Position numbers and translations under genes: made by a program. The notes beneath the pieces were generated by a model. It worked only from the letters and a program-made list of their open reading frames with translations, was not told the origin of the DNA and did no database searches. DNA of 64,000 nt from Archangium violaceum (GTDB lineage: Bacteria > Myxococcota > Myxococcia > Myxococcales > Myxococcaceae), in NCBI RefSeq assembly GCF_016859125.1, contig NZ_CP069338.1:1488001-1552000 (forward strand), written 5' to 3'. Of the stretch, positions 35,866-43,614 are shown piece by piece (position 1 is the stretch's first letter; the number at the start of each line of letters is the position of its first letter).

Positions 35866-36663
35866 ATGACAGCCGGTGCGGAGATGAAGGGCTACGAGGA
35901 GCTGGCTCCGCCCGCCACCATGGCGGATGCGGTGGACGCGTTCTGGAGCTACTCCGCGCCACCGCTTGATGCCGGAACCGGGCCCGAGCGCCACCGGATT
36001 CTTCCGGACGGCTGCACCGATCTCATCTTCCATTTCCGGGACACGGGAGGCCCGGTGTGGATGGCCGACCCGTCCCTGGAGGTGGTCGGCCCCATGGAGC
36101 GCTTCGCCCTCGTCACCATCGAGCCCGGCTCGGTGAGCCTGGGCGTCCGGTTCAAGCCCGGGTGGGCGCTCCCGCTGCTCGGCGTGAGTCCCCGCGAGGT
36201 CCGTGGACTCAGTGTTCCCGTCGCGGACTGCTCGCCAGCCCTCGCCCTGCTCCAGCGGCGACTCGAGGACTGTCGCTCACCCGCGGAAGCCCAGGCCCTC
36301 CTCCAGGAGAGCGTCGCCCGGCGGCTGGCGTCCTTCCGGGAGGCGTCGCGGCCACGAGCCACCCAGGCCCTGCGCTGGCTCCAGTCCTCGGGAGGACAGG
36401 TGCGCATGTCCTCGCTGGCGCGGACGCTGGGCGTGAGCGAGCGCACCCTGCACCGGGACGTGCTGGACGAGGCGGGGGTGCCACCGAAGCTGCTGGCCCG
36501 GGTGCTCCGCTTCCAGCGAGCCGTGGCGCTGCTGCGCTCGGGCGGAGGGGAAGACCTGAGCGCCGTGGCGCTCGCGTGCGGTTACGCAGACCAGGCGCAT
36601 CTCTCGCGCGAGGTACGGGACCTGGCGGGCCTCACGCCCACGGCGCTCCAGCTCCAGGGATGA
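35866..36663 (+). CDS. AraC-family transcriptional regulator
   Basis: This 265-residue protein has an N-terminal domain with RHRILPDGCTDLIFHF and GVRFKPGWALPLLGV, the pattern of the DUF6597 sensory domain. The C-terminal 90 residues form two AraC helix-turn-helix units: MSSLARTLGVSERTLHRDVLDEAGVPPK and VALACGYADQAHLSREVRDLAGLTPT. It probably binds DNA as a dimer and responds to a ligand not evident here. AGG six bases before ATG 35866 supports the start; a second ATG is at 35884. A VOC protein gene follows in the same direction after 88 bases, so it may be a target or partner. Confidence 0.9.
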   Translation: MTAGAEMKGYEELAPPATMADAVDAFWSYSAPPLDAGTGPERHRILPDGCTDLIFHFRDTGGPVWMADPSLEVVGPMERFALVTIEPGSVSLGVRFKPGWALPLLGVSPREVRGLSVPVADCSPALALLQRRLEDCRSPAEAQALLQESVARRLASFREASRPRATQALRWLQSSGGQVRMSSLARTLGVSERTLHRDVLDEAGVPPKLLARVLRFQRAVALLRSGGGEDLSAVALACGYADQAHLSREVRDLAGLTPTALQLQG

Positions 36664-36751
36664 GCCCTGTCCGATTCCTTCAAGACAGACCGGGGCGGGC
36701 CGTGCGAATACCGCCGCACGCTGTTCCACCTGTGCATTGGAGTCCGCCGTC

Positions 36752-37141
36752 ATGAAGCTCGGCTACGTCATCCTCTACGTCGCGAACGTGCCCGCCACCG
36801 TCGACTTCTACGAGAAGGCCTTCGGCCTGCAACGCCGCTTCCTCCACGAGAGTGGCCAGTACGCGGAGATGGAGACCGGCGCGACGGCGCTGGCCTTCGC
36901 CGCGGAGGAGATGGCGAAGGACAATGGCCTCACCGTGCGCTTCAACCGGCCGAAGGAGGACGCGGCGGCGGTGGAGGTGGCGCTCGTCACGCCAGACGTC
37001 GAGGCCGCCTACGAGCGCGCGGTGAAGGCGGGCGCCCGGGCCGCGCAGCCGCCCAAGCAGAAGCCCTGGGGGCAGACGGTGGCCTACGTGAGGGACCTCG
37101 ACGGAGTGCTCGTGGAGCTCTGCACGCCGATCTCCTCTTGA
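36752..37141 (+). CDS. VOC-family glyoxalase/dioxygenase-fold protein
   Basis: This 129-residue protein has one vicinal oxygen chelate repeat pair: LGYVILYVANVPATVDFYEKAFGL, a middle strand TGATALAFA, and DPxG-like VRDLDGVLVELCTP at the end. Proteins of this kind bind a divalent metal and often act as dimers in glyoxalase, resistance or decarboxylation reactions. The substrate is unknown. I chose ATG 36752, five codons after the ORF's TTG start, because the family begins with this strand. It follows the AraC regulator on the same strand. Confidence 0.85.
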   Translation: MKLGYVILYVANVPATVDFYEKAFGLQRRFLHESGQYAEMETGATALAFAAEEMAKDNGLTVRFNRPKEDAAAVEVALVTPDVEAAYERAVKAGARAAQPPKQKPWGQTVAYVRDLDGVLVELCTPISS

Positions 37142-37226
37142 ATCGAGAGGGACCAGGCCTGCCCCACGTCAGCGGAGCAGGCCCACGGCCAGGGACACAC
37201 GCCCCTCCGGAGAGGAGCGGCGAGGC

Positions 37227-37736
37227 CTACCACTCGTACTCGTACAGGACCTCGACGGTGACCACCTTGCGCGCCGAGTGGAACACGAGCGTGTAGAAGT
37301 CACCGAAGTTGTAATAGTCGGGCGCGCTCATGTACCGCCACGAGGACACGCTGACCGTGTAGTCGTTGCCGTAGGTGCCGATGAAGCCCTGGATGGCCGA
37401 CGGGAGCTCCTCGTACTCCTTGCCAGCCAGGGCGGACGCGAACTGGGCCTGGGTGAGGGTCTGGCCCGCGCCGCCGTAGATCTGCTGGTACGACTGGGCG
37501 TCGAGCCAGTCGAAGGCGGCCAGGGCGGCGTCATCCTGGGAGACGAAGCCGGAGGACCTGACGTCGAAGGCCGTCACCGACAGCACGGTGCAGTAGTAGC
37601 ACTGGGGCTGGATGGAGGAGACCGTGGAGGCGAGCGACGAGCTGAGCGGAACCTGCACCAGCTCCACGGCCTGGGCGGGAGCGGCGAAGCCGAGCATGAG
37701 GGCCAGCGCGGCGAGAACGGGGACGAGACGCTTCAT
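37227..37736 (-). CDS. small secreted protein of unknown function
   Basis: This 169-residue protein has a signal peptide cleaved after AQA (near residue 23). The mature part carries QPQCYYCTVLSV with two Cys that could form a disulphide, then Gln/Ala/Tyr-rich sequence (QSYQQIYGGAGQ) and a Tyr-rich end (APDYYNFGDFYTLVF). I recognise no domain. AGAGG about seven bases before the ATG at 37736 supports the start. It is convergent with the VOC gene and divergent from the transhydrogenase-like gene. It is probably periplasmic or extracellular. Confidence 0.7.
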   Translation of the reverse strand: MKRLVPVLAALALMLGFAAPAQAVELVQVPLSSSLASTVSSIQPQCYYCTVLSVTAFDVRSSGFVSQDDAALAAFDWLDAQSYQQIYGGAGQTLTQAQFASALAGKEYEELPSAIQGFIGTYGNDYTVSVSSWRYMSAPDYYNFGDFYTLVFHSARKVVTVEVLYEYEW

Positions 37737-37889
37737 CAGGTACCTCTGGGTTGGGGGGGAGCCCCGTTTGCCCCAGGAGGAGAGACTGTTTCAAGCAACG
37801 GTTTCGAGAATGGGCGCCACGTGCCCCGGCCTGCTCCAACACCCGGCGCCTCTTCCACCCCACCAGACGGCTCGCATAGCGTCCCGCTC

Positions 37890-39296
37890 ATGGCTGACTT
37901 CGATCTGGTGGTGATCGGCTCGGGCCCCGCGGGCGAGAAGGGCGCGCTGCACGCGGCCCTGCACGGCAAGCGGGTGGCGGTGGTGGAGCGCGAGCCGGTG
38001 CCCGGCGGCACCGCGGCCAACACAGGCACCTTGCCTTCCAAGACATTGAGAGAGACGGCGCTATACCTCTCGGGCTTCCGTCAGCGGGGCCTGTTCGGCG
38101 TGGAGACGACGCTGCGTCGCGAGGCCACCGTCTCCGACTTCCTCTACCGCGAGCGCCGGGTGAAGGGGATGGAGCGCCAGCGGATCCTCGAGGACCTGAA
38201 GCGCCATGGGGTGGAGCTGGTGTACGGCAGGGGCGCGCTGGAGGACGCGCGCACGGTGGTGGTGCGCCGCGAGGGCGAGCCGGAGCGTCGGCTGACGGCG
38301 GACGTCATCCTGGTGGCCACCGGCTCCGCGCCCTACCGCCCGCCGATGTATCCCTTCGGGGATCCGCGGGTACACGACTCGGACGAGCTGCTGGAGCTCA
38401 CCGAGCTGCCCAACACGCTGGTGGTGGTGGGCGCGGGCGTCATCGGCTGCGAGTACGCGTGCATGTTCGCCGCGCTGGGCATCCAGGTGACGCTGGTGGA
38501 GCCCAAGCCGGAGCTGCTGTCCTTCCTGGACGATGAGATCTCCGCGCTGCTCCAACAGCGCATGGAGAAGCTCGGCGTGCGGATGAGGCTGGGGCGGACG
38601 GTGGAGGCGGTGGAGGTTCCGCCGGAGCCACGAGCGCCCATCCGGCTGACGCTGAAGGATGGAGAGCGGCTGGAGGCGGACCAGGTGCTGGTGGCCTCGG
38701 GGCGCTCGGCGAACACGGCGGGGCTGGGCCTGGAGGCGGTGGGCGTGAAGCTGGGCGCGCGAGGACAGGTGGAGGTGGGGCCCGAGTACCAGACGGCGGT
38801 GCCCGGCATCTACGCGGTGGGAGACGTCATCGGGTTCCCCGCGCTGGCGTCCACGTCCATGGAGCAGGCGCGCATCGCGGTGATGCATGCCTTCCAACTG
38901 GAGGAGCCGAACCGGATGGCTCCGGTGCTGCCCTACGGCATCTACACCATCCCCGAGGTGTCCATGGCGGGCGAGACGGAGGAGTCTCTCCGGGCCCGGG
39001 ACATCCCCTACGTGGTGGGCCGCGCCGCCTTCTCCACCAACCCGCGCGGGCAGATCATCGGCGAGGCCCACGGGCTGTTGAAGCTGCTCTTCCGCCGCGA
39101 GGATCTGCGGCTGCTGGGCGTGCACGTGCTGGGCGAGCAGGCCTCGGAGCTGGTGCACGTGGGGCTGATGGCGCTGATGACGGGCGCCAGCGCGCGCATC
39201 TTCGTGGAGACGTGCTTCAACTACCCCACCCTGTCCGAGGCCTACAAGACGGCCACCTACGACGCCATGGACAAGGTCAAAGCAAAAAGCGCGTGA
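37890..39296 (+). CDS. sthA: SthA-like FAD-dependent pyridine nucleotide oxidoreductase
   Basis: This 468-residue flavoprotein belongs to the class I disulphide-reductase superfamily and matches the soluble NAD(P) transhydrogenase group. The FAD loop is VIGSGPAGEKGALHAAL, the NAD loop VVVGAGVIGCEYACMFAALG, then YAVGDVIGFP, and a C-terminal dimerisation half with FNYPTLSEAYKTATYDA. The redox-active Cys pair is absent: the segment reads GGTAANTGTLPSKTLRE. That fits transhydrogenase rather than dihydrolipoyl dehydrogenase. Its probable role is balancing NADPH and NADH. The start is ATG 37890; the longer ORF has no supporting motif. It ends inside a bidirectional terminator shared with metK. Confidence 0.88.
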   Translation: MADFDLVVIGSGPAGEKGALHAALHGKRVAVVEREPVPGGTAANTGTLPSKTLRETALYLSGFRQRGLFGVETTLRREATVSDFLYRERRVKGMERQRILEDLKRHGVELVYGRGALEDARTVVVRREGEPERRLTADVILVATGSAPYRPPMYPFGDPRVHDSDELLELTELPNTLVVVGAGVIGCEYACMFAALGIQVTLVEPKPELLSFLDDEISALLQQRMEKLGVRMRLGRTVEAVEVPPEPRAPIRLTLKDGERLEADQVLVASGRSANTAGLGLEAVGVKLGARGQVEVGPEYQTAVPGIYAVGDVIGFPALASTSMEQARIAVMHAFQLEEPNRMAPVLPYGIYTIPEVSMAGETEESLRARDIPYVVGRAAFSTNPRGQIIGEAHGLLKLLFRREDLRLLGVHVLGEQASELVHVGLMALMTGASARIFVETCFNYPTLSEAYKTATYDAMDKVKAKSA

Positions 39297-39321
39297 GCCT
39301 TTCGGGGGCTCACGCGCTTTT
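39284..39321. terminator. bidirectional intrinsic terminator between sthA and metK
   Basis: GCGCGTGAGCC (39289-39299) pairs perfectly with GGCTCACGCGC (39307-39317). Five A precede it (39284-39288) and TTTT follows (39318-39321), so the stem has a T run on both strands. The sthA stop codon (39294-39296) is inside the left arm. It lies 24 bases after the metK stop on the other strand. Confidence 0.9.
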
Positions 39322-39344
39322 CTACATCAGGGACCGGGCCGGAC

Positions 39345-40526
39345 TCAGACGGCCTTCAGCCGGGAGCTGCCGGCCGGGCCCGCCGCCGCGTCGCGCAGGG
39401 CATCCTTCTTGTCGGTGCGCTCCCAGGTGAACTCCTTCTCCGTGCGGCCGAAGTGACCGTACGCGGCCGTCTTCTGGTAGATGGGCCGCAGCAGATCCAG
39501 GTGCTCGGTGATCTCACGTGGCTTGAGGCCGAACGTGTGGCGGATGGCCTGGACGATCTTCTCCTCGGGCACGGTGGCCGTGCCGAAGGTCTCCACCAGC
39601 ACGCTCACGGGCTCGGCCACGCCGATGGCGTAGGACACCTGCACCTCGCAACGGCGCGCGAGGCCCGCGGCCACCACGTTCTTGGCGATGTGACGGCCCA
39701 TGTACGCGGCCGAGCGGTCCACCTTCGACGGATCCTTGCCCGAGAAGGCGCCGCCACCGTGACGGCCCATGCCGCCGTAGGTGTCGACGATGATCTTCCG
39801 GCCCGTCACGCCCGAGTCCCCCATGGGGCCGCCGATGACGAAGCGCCCGGTGGGGTTGATGTAGATCTTCGTCTTGGCGTCGATGAGCTTCTTGGGCAGC
39901 GCCTTGGCGATGACGTCCTCGCGGATCGCCTCGTGGATCTTCTTGTTGGTCACGTCGTCCGAGTGCTGCGTGGACACGACGACCGCGTCGATGCGGGCCG
40001 GGCGGCCGTTGCGGTACTCGACGGTGACCTGGCTCTTGCCGTCCGGGCGCAGCCAGTGGTGCGTCTTGCGGCGCACGTCGGCCAGACGCTTGGTGAGCGC
40101 GTGGGCGTAGTGGATGGGCGCCGGCATGAACTCCGGCGTCTCGTCGCAGGCGAAGCCGAACATCATGCCCTGGTCGCCAGCGCCCTGCTCCTTCTTGTTG
40201 TCCACGCCGCGAGCGATGTCCTGGCTCTGGCCCTCGATGGCCACCATGACGCCGCAGGTGTTGCCGTCATAGCCCATGGAGCTGTCGGTGTACCCGATGC
40301 GGCAGATGGTGCTGCGAACGATCTTCGGGATGTCGACGTAACAGTTGGTGGTCACCTCACCGGCGACGATGGCCAGACCCGTCTTCACCAGGGTCTCCAC
40401 GGCCACGCGGCCCTGGGGATCCTTGGCGAGAATGGCGTCCAGCACGCCATCGGAGATCTGATCGGCGATCTTGTCCGGGTGCCCTTCAGTGACGGATTCG
40501 GAGGTGAACAGGTAGTCGGTCGGCAT
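39345..40526 (-). CDS. metK: S-adenosylmethionine synthase
   Basis: This 393-residue cytosolic enzyme makes S-adenosylmethionine from methionine and ATP. It opens [21 protein letters not shown] with the family motif, and carries [16 protein letters not shown] (ATP loop), [19 protein letters not shown] and a [19 protein letters not shown] segment. Length and motif order match MetK exactly. The start at 40526 is the family position. A likely sigma-70 promoter lies about 50 bases upstream. I see no SAM riboswitch in the 227-base gap to the divergent MlaC-like gene. Confidence 0.97.
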   Translation of the reverse strand: MPTDYLFTSESVTEGHPDKIADQISDGVLDAILAKDPQGRVAVETLVKTGLAIVAGEVTTNCYVDIPKIVRSTICRIGYTDSSMGYDGNTCGVMVAIEGQSQDIARGVDNKKEQGAGDQGMMFGFACDETPEFMPAPIHYAHALTKRLADVRRKTHHWLRPDGKSQVTVEYRNGRPARIDAVVVSTQHSDDVTNKKIHEAIREDVIAKALPKKLIDAKTKIYINPTGRFVIGGPMGDSGVTGRKIIVDTYGGMGRHGGGAFSGKDPSKVDRSAAYMGRHIAKNVVAAGLARRCEVQVSYAIGVAEPVSVLVETFGTATVPEEKIVQAIRHTFGLKPREITEHLDLLRPIYQKTAAYGHFGRTEKEFTWERTDKKDALRDAAAGPAGSSRLKAV

Positions 40527-40574
40527 GTCTTCTTCAGGTAGGTGACGCTCACCGCAGTGGCGAGAAACGCAGGC

Positions 40575-40604
40575 ACACTAGACGTTGGGCTCTAAAGGAG
40601 TCAA
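40575..40604 (-). promoter_or_regulatory. candidate metK promoter (-35 TTGACT, -10 TAGTGT)
   Basis: On the minus strand TTGACT (40599-40604) and TAGTGT (40575-40580) are 18 bases apart. Transcription would begin about 40 bases before the metK ATG. The -35 is strong, the -10 moderate. Confidence 0.4.
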
Positions 40605-40753
40605 ACCCGGAGACACGTCGGGAAATTGCACCTGGACCCACCTGCCAGGCAGCCCGCCCCATGGGCCCCCCATCGGGTACCTCGTGAATTTCGCGCGCCT
40701 CCGGCCGTTCCTCTGGGCTACAGAAACAGCCCTCTCCCCAAGGAAGGATTTGA

Positions 40754-41329
40754 ATGAACGCCCGTCTCCATCCTCTTGCCCTGCTGGCTACCCTCGCGCT
40801 CGCCCTGCCGGCGTTCGCCGCGCCCAACGAGACCGTGGCCAAACCGGTGAAGACCGTCGTCCAGTCCGTGCGCTACAGCAAGGATGACCTGGCCCTCAAG
40901 CAGCTCGCCAACGACGAGCAGGGCCGCTTCCTGCTCGGCGAGGACTGGGAGAAGGGCACCGAGGCCCAGCGCAAGGAGTTCACCAGGCTCTTCAACAGCC
41001 TCTTCGCGAAGATCGCCTTCCCGAAGGTGCGCGAGAACTTCAAGAACCTCGCGTCCATCACCTACGAGGAGCCGGTGGTGGAGGGTGATTCGGCGAAGGT
41101 GAAGTCCGTCATCGTCATCGAGCACCCGATGAAGAAGCAGGAGATGAAGCTCCAGTACTCCCTCGTGAAGAAGCAGGGCGCCTGGAAGGTGCTGGACGTG
41201 GCGGTGCTCGGCGACTCGATGCTCACCGGCATCCGCGATGACCAGGTCCGGCCCATCATGAAGCAGGGCGGCTGGGAGCACCTGCTGACCCTGATGCGCC
41301 AGAAGGACGCCGAGCTTTCCAAGAAGTAA
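40754..41329 (+). CDS. MlaC/Ttg2D-family periplasmic lipid-carrier protein
   Basis: This 191-residue protein has a signal peptide ending AFA near residue 23. The mature part is MlaC-like: EFTRLFNSLFAKIAFPKV, FKNLASITYEEPVVEGDSAKVKSVI, KLQYSLVKKQGAWKVLDVAVLG. Family members move phospholipid (Mla), toluene-tolerance substrates (Ttg2) or hopanoids (HpnM) between membranes. AGGAAGG before the ATG at 40754 is a strong ribosome site. It is followed by a Gcr-like membrane protein and an MMPL/RND transporter. MlaC-type plus RND-type is the HpnM/HpnN arrangement, but no hopanoid genes are here, so the cargo is open. Confidence 0.85.
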   Translation: MNARLHPLALLATLALALPAFAAPNETVAKPVKTVVQSVRYSKDDLALKQLANDEQGRFLLGEDWEKGTEAQRKEFTRLFNSLFAKIAFPKVRENFKNLASITYEEPVVEGDSAKVKSVIVIEHPMKKQEMKLQYSLVKKQGAWKVLDVAVLGDSMLTGIRDDQVRPIMKQGGWEHLLTLMRQKDAELSKK

Positions 41330-41417
41330 CCGGGTGGCGGGTTCCAGGAGCAGGCGGCCAGGCGTCTGGCGTCGAAGACGGTTGGACACGCGCGGACATC
41401 GGAGGAGACTGAGGCCG

Positions 41418-43514
41418 ATGTCCGTCCCCCTCCTGCAACCAGCCCCCCTGCGTGAAGGGCGCTCCTCCCGCGAGGTGGACGCCTTCTGCGTCGAGTTCGC
41501 CCCGAGATCCCCGGGCCACCCCGCCGTCAGGGATTTGCAGCGGCTCCTGGCCGACGTGCCCGAGGAAGGCCTCGAGGCCCGGCTGGAGTGGGTGGAGCGA
41601 TGTGTCGCCTGGCTGCGCGAGCCCAAACCCGTGGTGGGGTTGGTGGAAGCCGCCGAACCCGAGGCCCCCGCGCCGGTCACACGACTGGCCCTGTTGGTGC
41701 GCGTGCTGGAGGCCCGGGCCTCGGCCCGCGAGCCCGTGGTCGCGCTGGTGCGCGAGGTGCTGTCCGGCACGAGCGGATTGAGGCTCTTCTCCCAGGTGGG
41801 CATCCCCACCCGGCAGGGCTTCTTCAGCGAGGTGTCGGACCGGCTCACCCGCCGCCTGCTGCCCTCGCCGCCCGAGGACCACCAGCTCTCGGAATTGCTG
41901 CTGCGCCTCTTTCCCGAGCCCGGAGACGCCACCTGGTTGGAGACGCTGCCACCGGCGCTGCTCGCACGGCTCTCCGCCCTGGTGGAGGGAAGCGCCCCAT
42001 CGCCCGCGCGAGCACCGGAGGTGGTGGTGCGCACCGACCTGGTGGACGCCCTGGGCCTGCTCTCCGTGCAGACGGCGGCCCTGGGGCTGGCCGAGGACGT
42101 GAGGGAGCGCTGCCCGGAGGTGTCCTTCCGCGCCTCGCCCTTCCTGAAGCTGCGCCGGATATGCGAGGGCGTGCTGGCCCGCGACGCCGCACCGGACTCG
42201 CTGCGGGAGCTGGGCGACGTGGTGGAGGAGTGCCGTCAGGTGGTGGCCATCGTCTCCAGCCACCTCGAGCAATACGGGGTGAGCGTGGACCTGGTGTACC
42301 GGCTGGAGCGCATCCGCCGGAGCCTGGAGCGCATGGAGGCCATTGCCCGGGTGCTGGGCGCGACAGCGGGCGAGGCACGTTGGAGGGAAGGCATCGCGCT
42401 GGTGGCGGACCTGGTGCGCCGGGCCCACGCGGACCACTCCATCCGCGCGCTGGTGGCGGGCAACGCGCGGCTGCTGGCACGCAAGGTCATCGAGCGCGCC
42501 GGCCACACGGGCGAGCACTACATCACCACCACGCGGGCCGAGTACCACCACATGGTGCACTCGGCGGCGGGCGGCGGGCTCATCACCGCCTTCACCGCCA
42601 TCATCAAGCTGTACACGGTCACGCTCGCGCTGGCGCCCTTCTTCTACGGGCTCGCGCTGGCGGGCAACTACGTGGCCAGCTTCCTGATGATGCAGGTGAC
42701 GGGCTCCACGCTGGCCACCAAGCAGCCCTCCATGACGGCGGCCACGCTGGGGAGCGCCATCGGCCACGGCGGCACCGCCGGGCGGCTCTCACGCCTCCTG
42801 GAGCTCATGCCCCGCCTCACCCGCTCACAGCTCGCCACGGCGCTGGGAAACATGGGCACCGTGCTGCCGGCGGCGGTGGGGCTCTCCATGGCCTTCGCCT
42901 GGTGGCGGGGACACCCGCTGCTCAACCAGGCCCAGGCCCACTACGTGGTGGACGCGCTGCACCCCTGGCACAGCGGCACCATCTTCTACGCCGCGCTGAC
43001 GGGCGTGCTGCTGTGGATGTCCAGCCTCGTGGCGGGGTGGTTGGAGAACTGGGCGGTGTACCATCGCATCCCCGAGGCGCTCGCCCATCACCGGGCGCTG
43101 CGACGGGTGCTGGGCGACTCCGGGGCGAAGAGGCTGTCGGACGTCTTCGCGAACCACATCGCCGGCCTGGGGGGCAATGTGAGCATCGGCGTGCTCCTGG
43201 CACTGCCTCCCCTGGTGGGCTCCTTCTTCGGGCTGCCCCTGGACGTGCGCCACGTGACGCTGTCCTTCGGGCAGCTGTGCCTGGCCGGGTACGCGCTGGG
43301 GCCCGAGGCCCTGCTGCGGCCGGACTTCCTCGCGGCCCTGGGAGGCATTGCCCTCACCCTGGCCATCAACTTCGGAGTATCTTTCTCGCTCGCCCTGGGA
43401 GTGGCCCTGCGCGCCCGGGACGTGCCCCTGGCCGACACGGTGCGCATGGTGCGCCTGGTGGCCGCTCGCTTCCTGAGGGAGCCCCGCGCCTTCCTGCTTC
43501 CCCCCCGGGAGTGA
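41418..43514 (+). CDS. Gcr-family ('site-specific recombinase', PF10136-like) membrane protein
   Basis: This 698-residue protein matches the family annotated as site-specific recombinase Gcr, although its sequence argues against that activity: the last 350 residues contain at least four hydrophobic helices and no integrase residues. The soluble first half is helical. Recognisable segments are ITTTRAEYHHMVHSAAGGG followed by LITAFTAIIKL, NYVASFLMMQVTGSTLATKQP and GNMGTVLPAAVGLSMAF. It is probably an inner-membrane protein of unknown role. The ATG at 41418 has GAGG upstream. It follows the MlaC-like gene by 88 bases and precedes the RND transporter by 100 bases. Confidence 0.8.
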   Translation: MSVPLLQPAPLREGRSSREVDAFCVEFAPRSPGHPAVRDLQRLLADVPEEGLEARLEWVERCVAWLREPKPVVGLVEAAEPEAPAPVTRLALLVRVLEARASAREPVVALVREVLSGTSGLRLFSQVGIPTRQGFFSEVSDRLTRRLLPSPPEDHQLSELLLRLFPEPGDATWLETLPPALLARLSALVEGSAPSPARAPEVVVRTDLVDALGLLSVQTAALGLAEDVRERCPEVSFRASPFLKLRRICEGVLARDAAPDSLRELGDVVEECRQVVAIVSSHLEQYGVSVDLVYRLERIRRSLERMEAIARVLGATAGEARWREGIALVADLVRRAHADHSIRALVAGNARLLARKVIERAGHTGEHYITTTRAEYHHMVHSAAGGGLITAFTAIIKLYTVTLALAPFFYGLALAGNYVASFLMMQVTGSTLATKQPSMTAATLGSAIGHGGTAGRLSRLLELMPRLTRSQLATALGNMGTVLPAAVGLSMAFAWWRGHPLLNQAQAHYVVDALHPWHSGTIFYAALTGVLLWMSSLVAGWLENWAVYHRIPEALAHHRALRRVLGDSGAKRLSDVFANHIAGLGGNVSIGVLLALPPLVGSFFGLPLDVRHVTLSFGQLCLAGYALGPEALLRPDFLAALGGIALTLAINFGVSFSLALGVALRARDVPLADTVRMVRLVAARFLREPRAFLLPPRE

Positions 43515-43614
43515 ACCGGGCGATCCACCCTGGTTGAAACCCGGGGCGGCCGGGCAGGCGGGGGCTCGCGCCACGCTTCTGGCGGGCGCGGTTCTCCGAT
43601 AGGGTCCGCGCCGA

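Noticed and set aside
37156-37183. Seven-pair stem GGCCTGC/GCAGGCC between the VOC gene and the small secreted protein gene
   Set aside because: Loop of 14 bases and no T run on either side; too weak to call a terminator.
40527-40753. Gap upstream of metK checked for a SAM riboswitch
   Set aside because: I found a promoter-like pair but no convincing riboswitch stem pattern.
41418-43514. 'Site-specific recombinase' family name taken as evidence for a mobile element
   Set aside because: The protein has several membrane helices and no integrase or resolvase active-site residues; no attachment-site repeats flank it.
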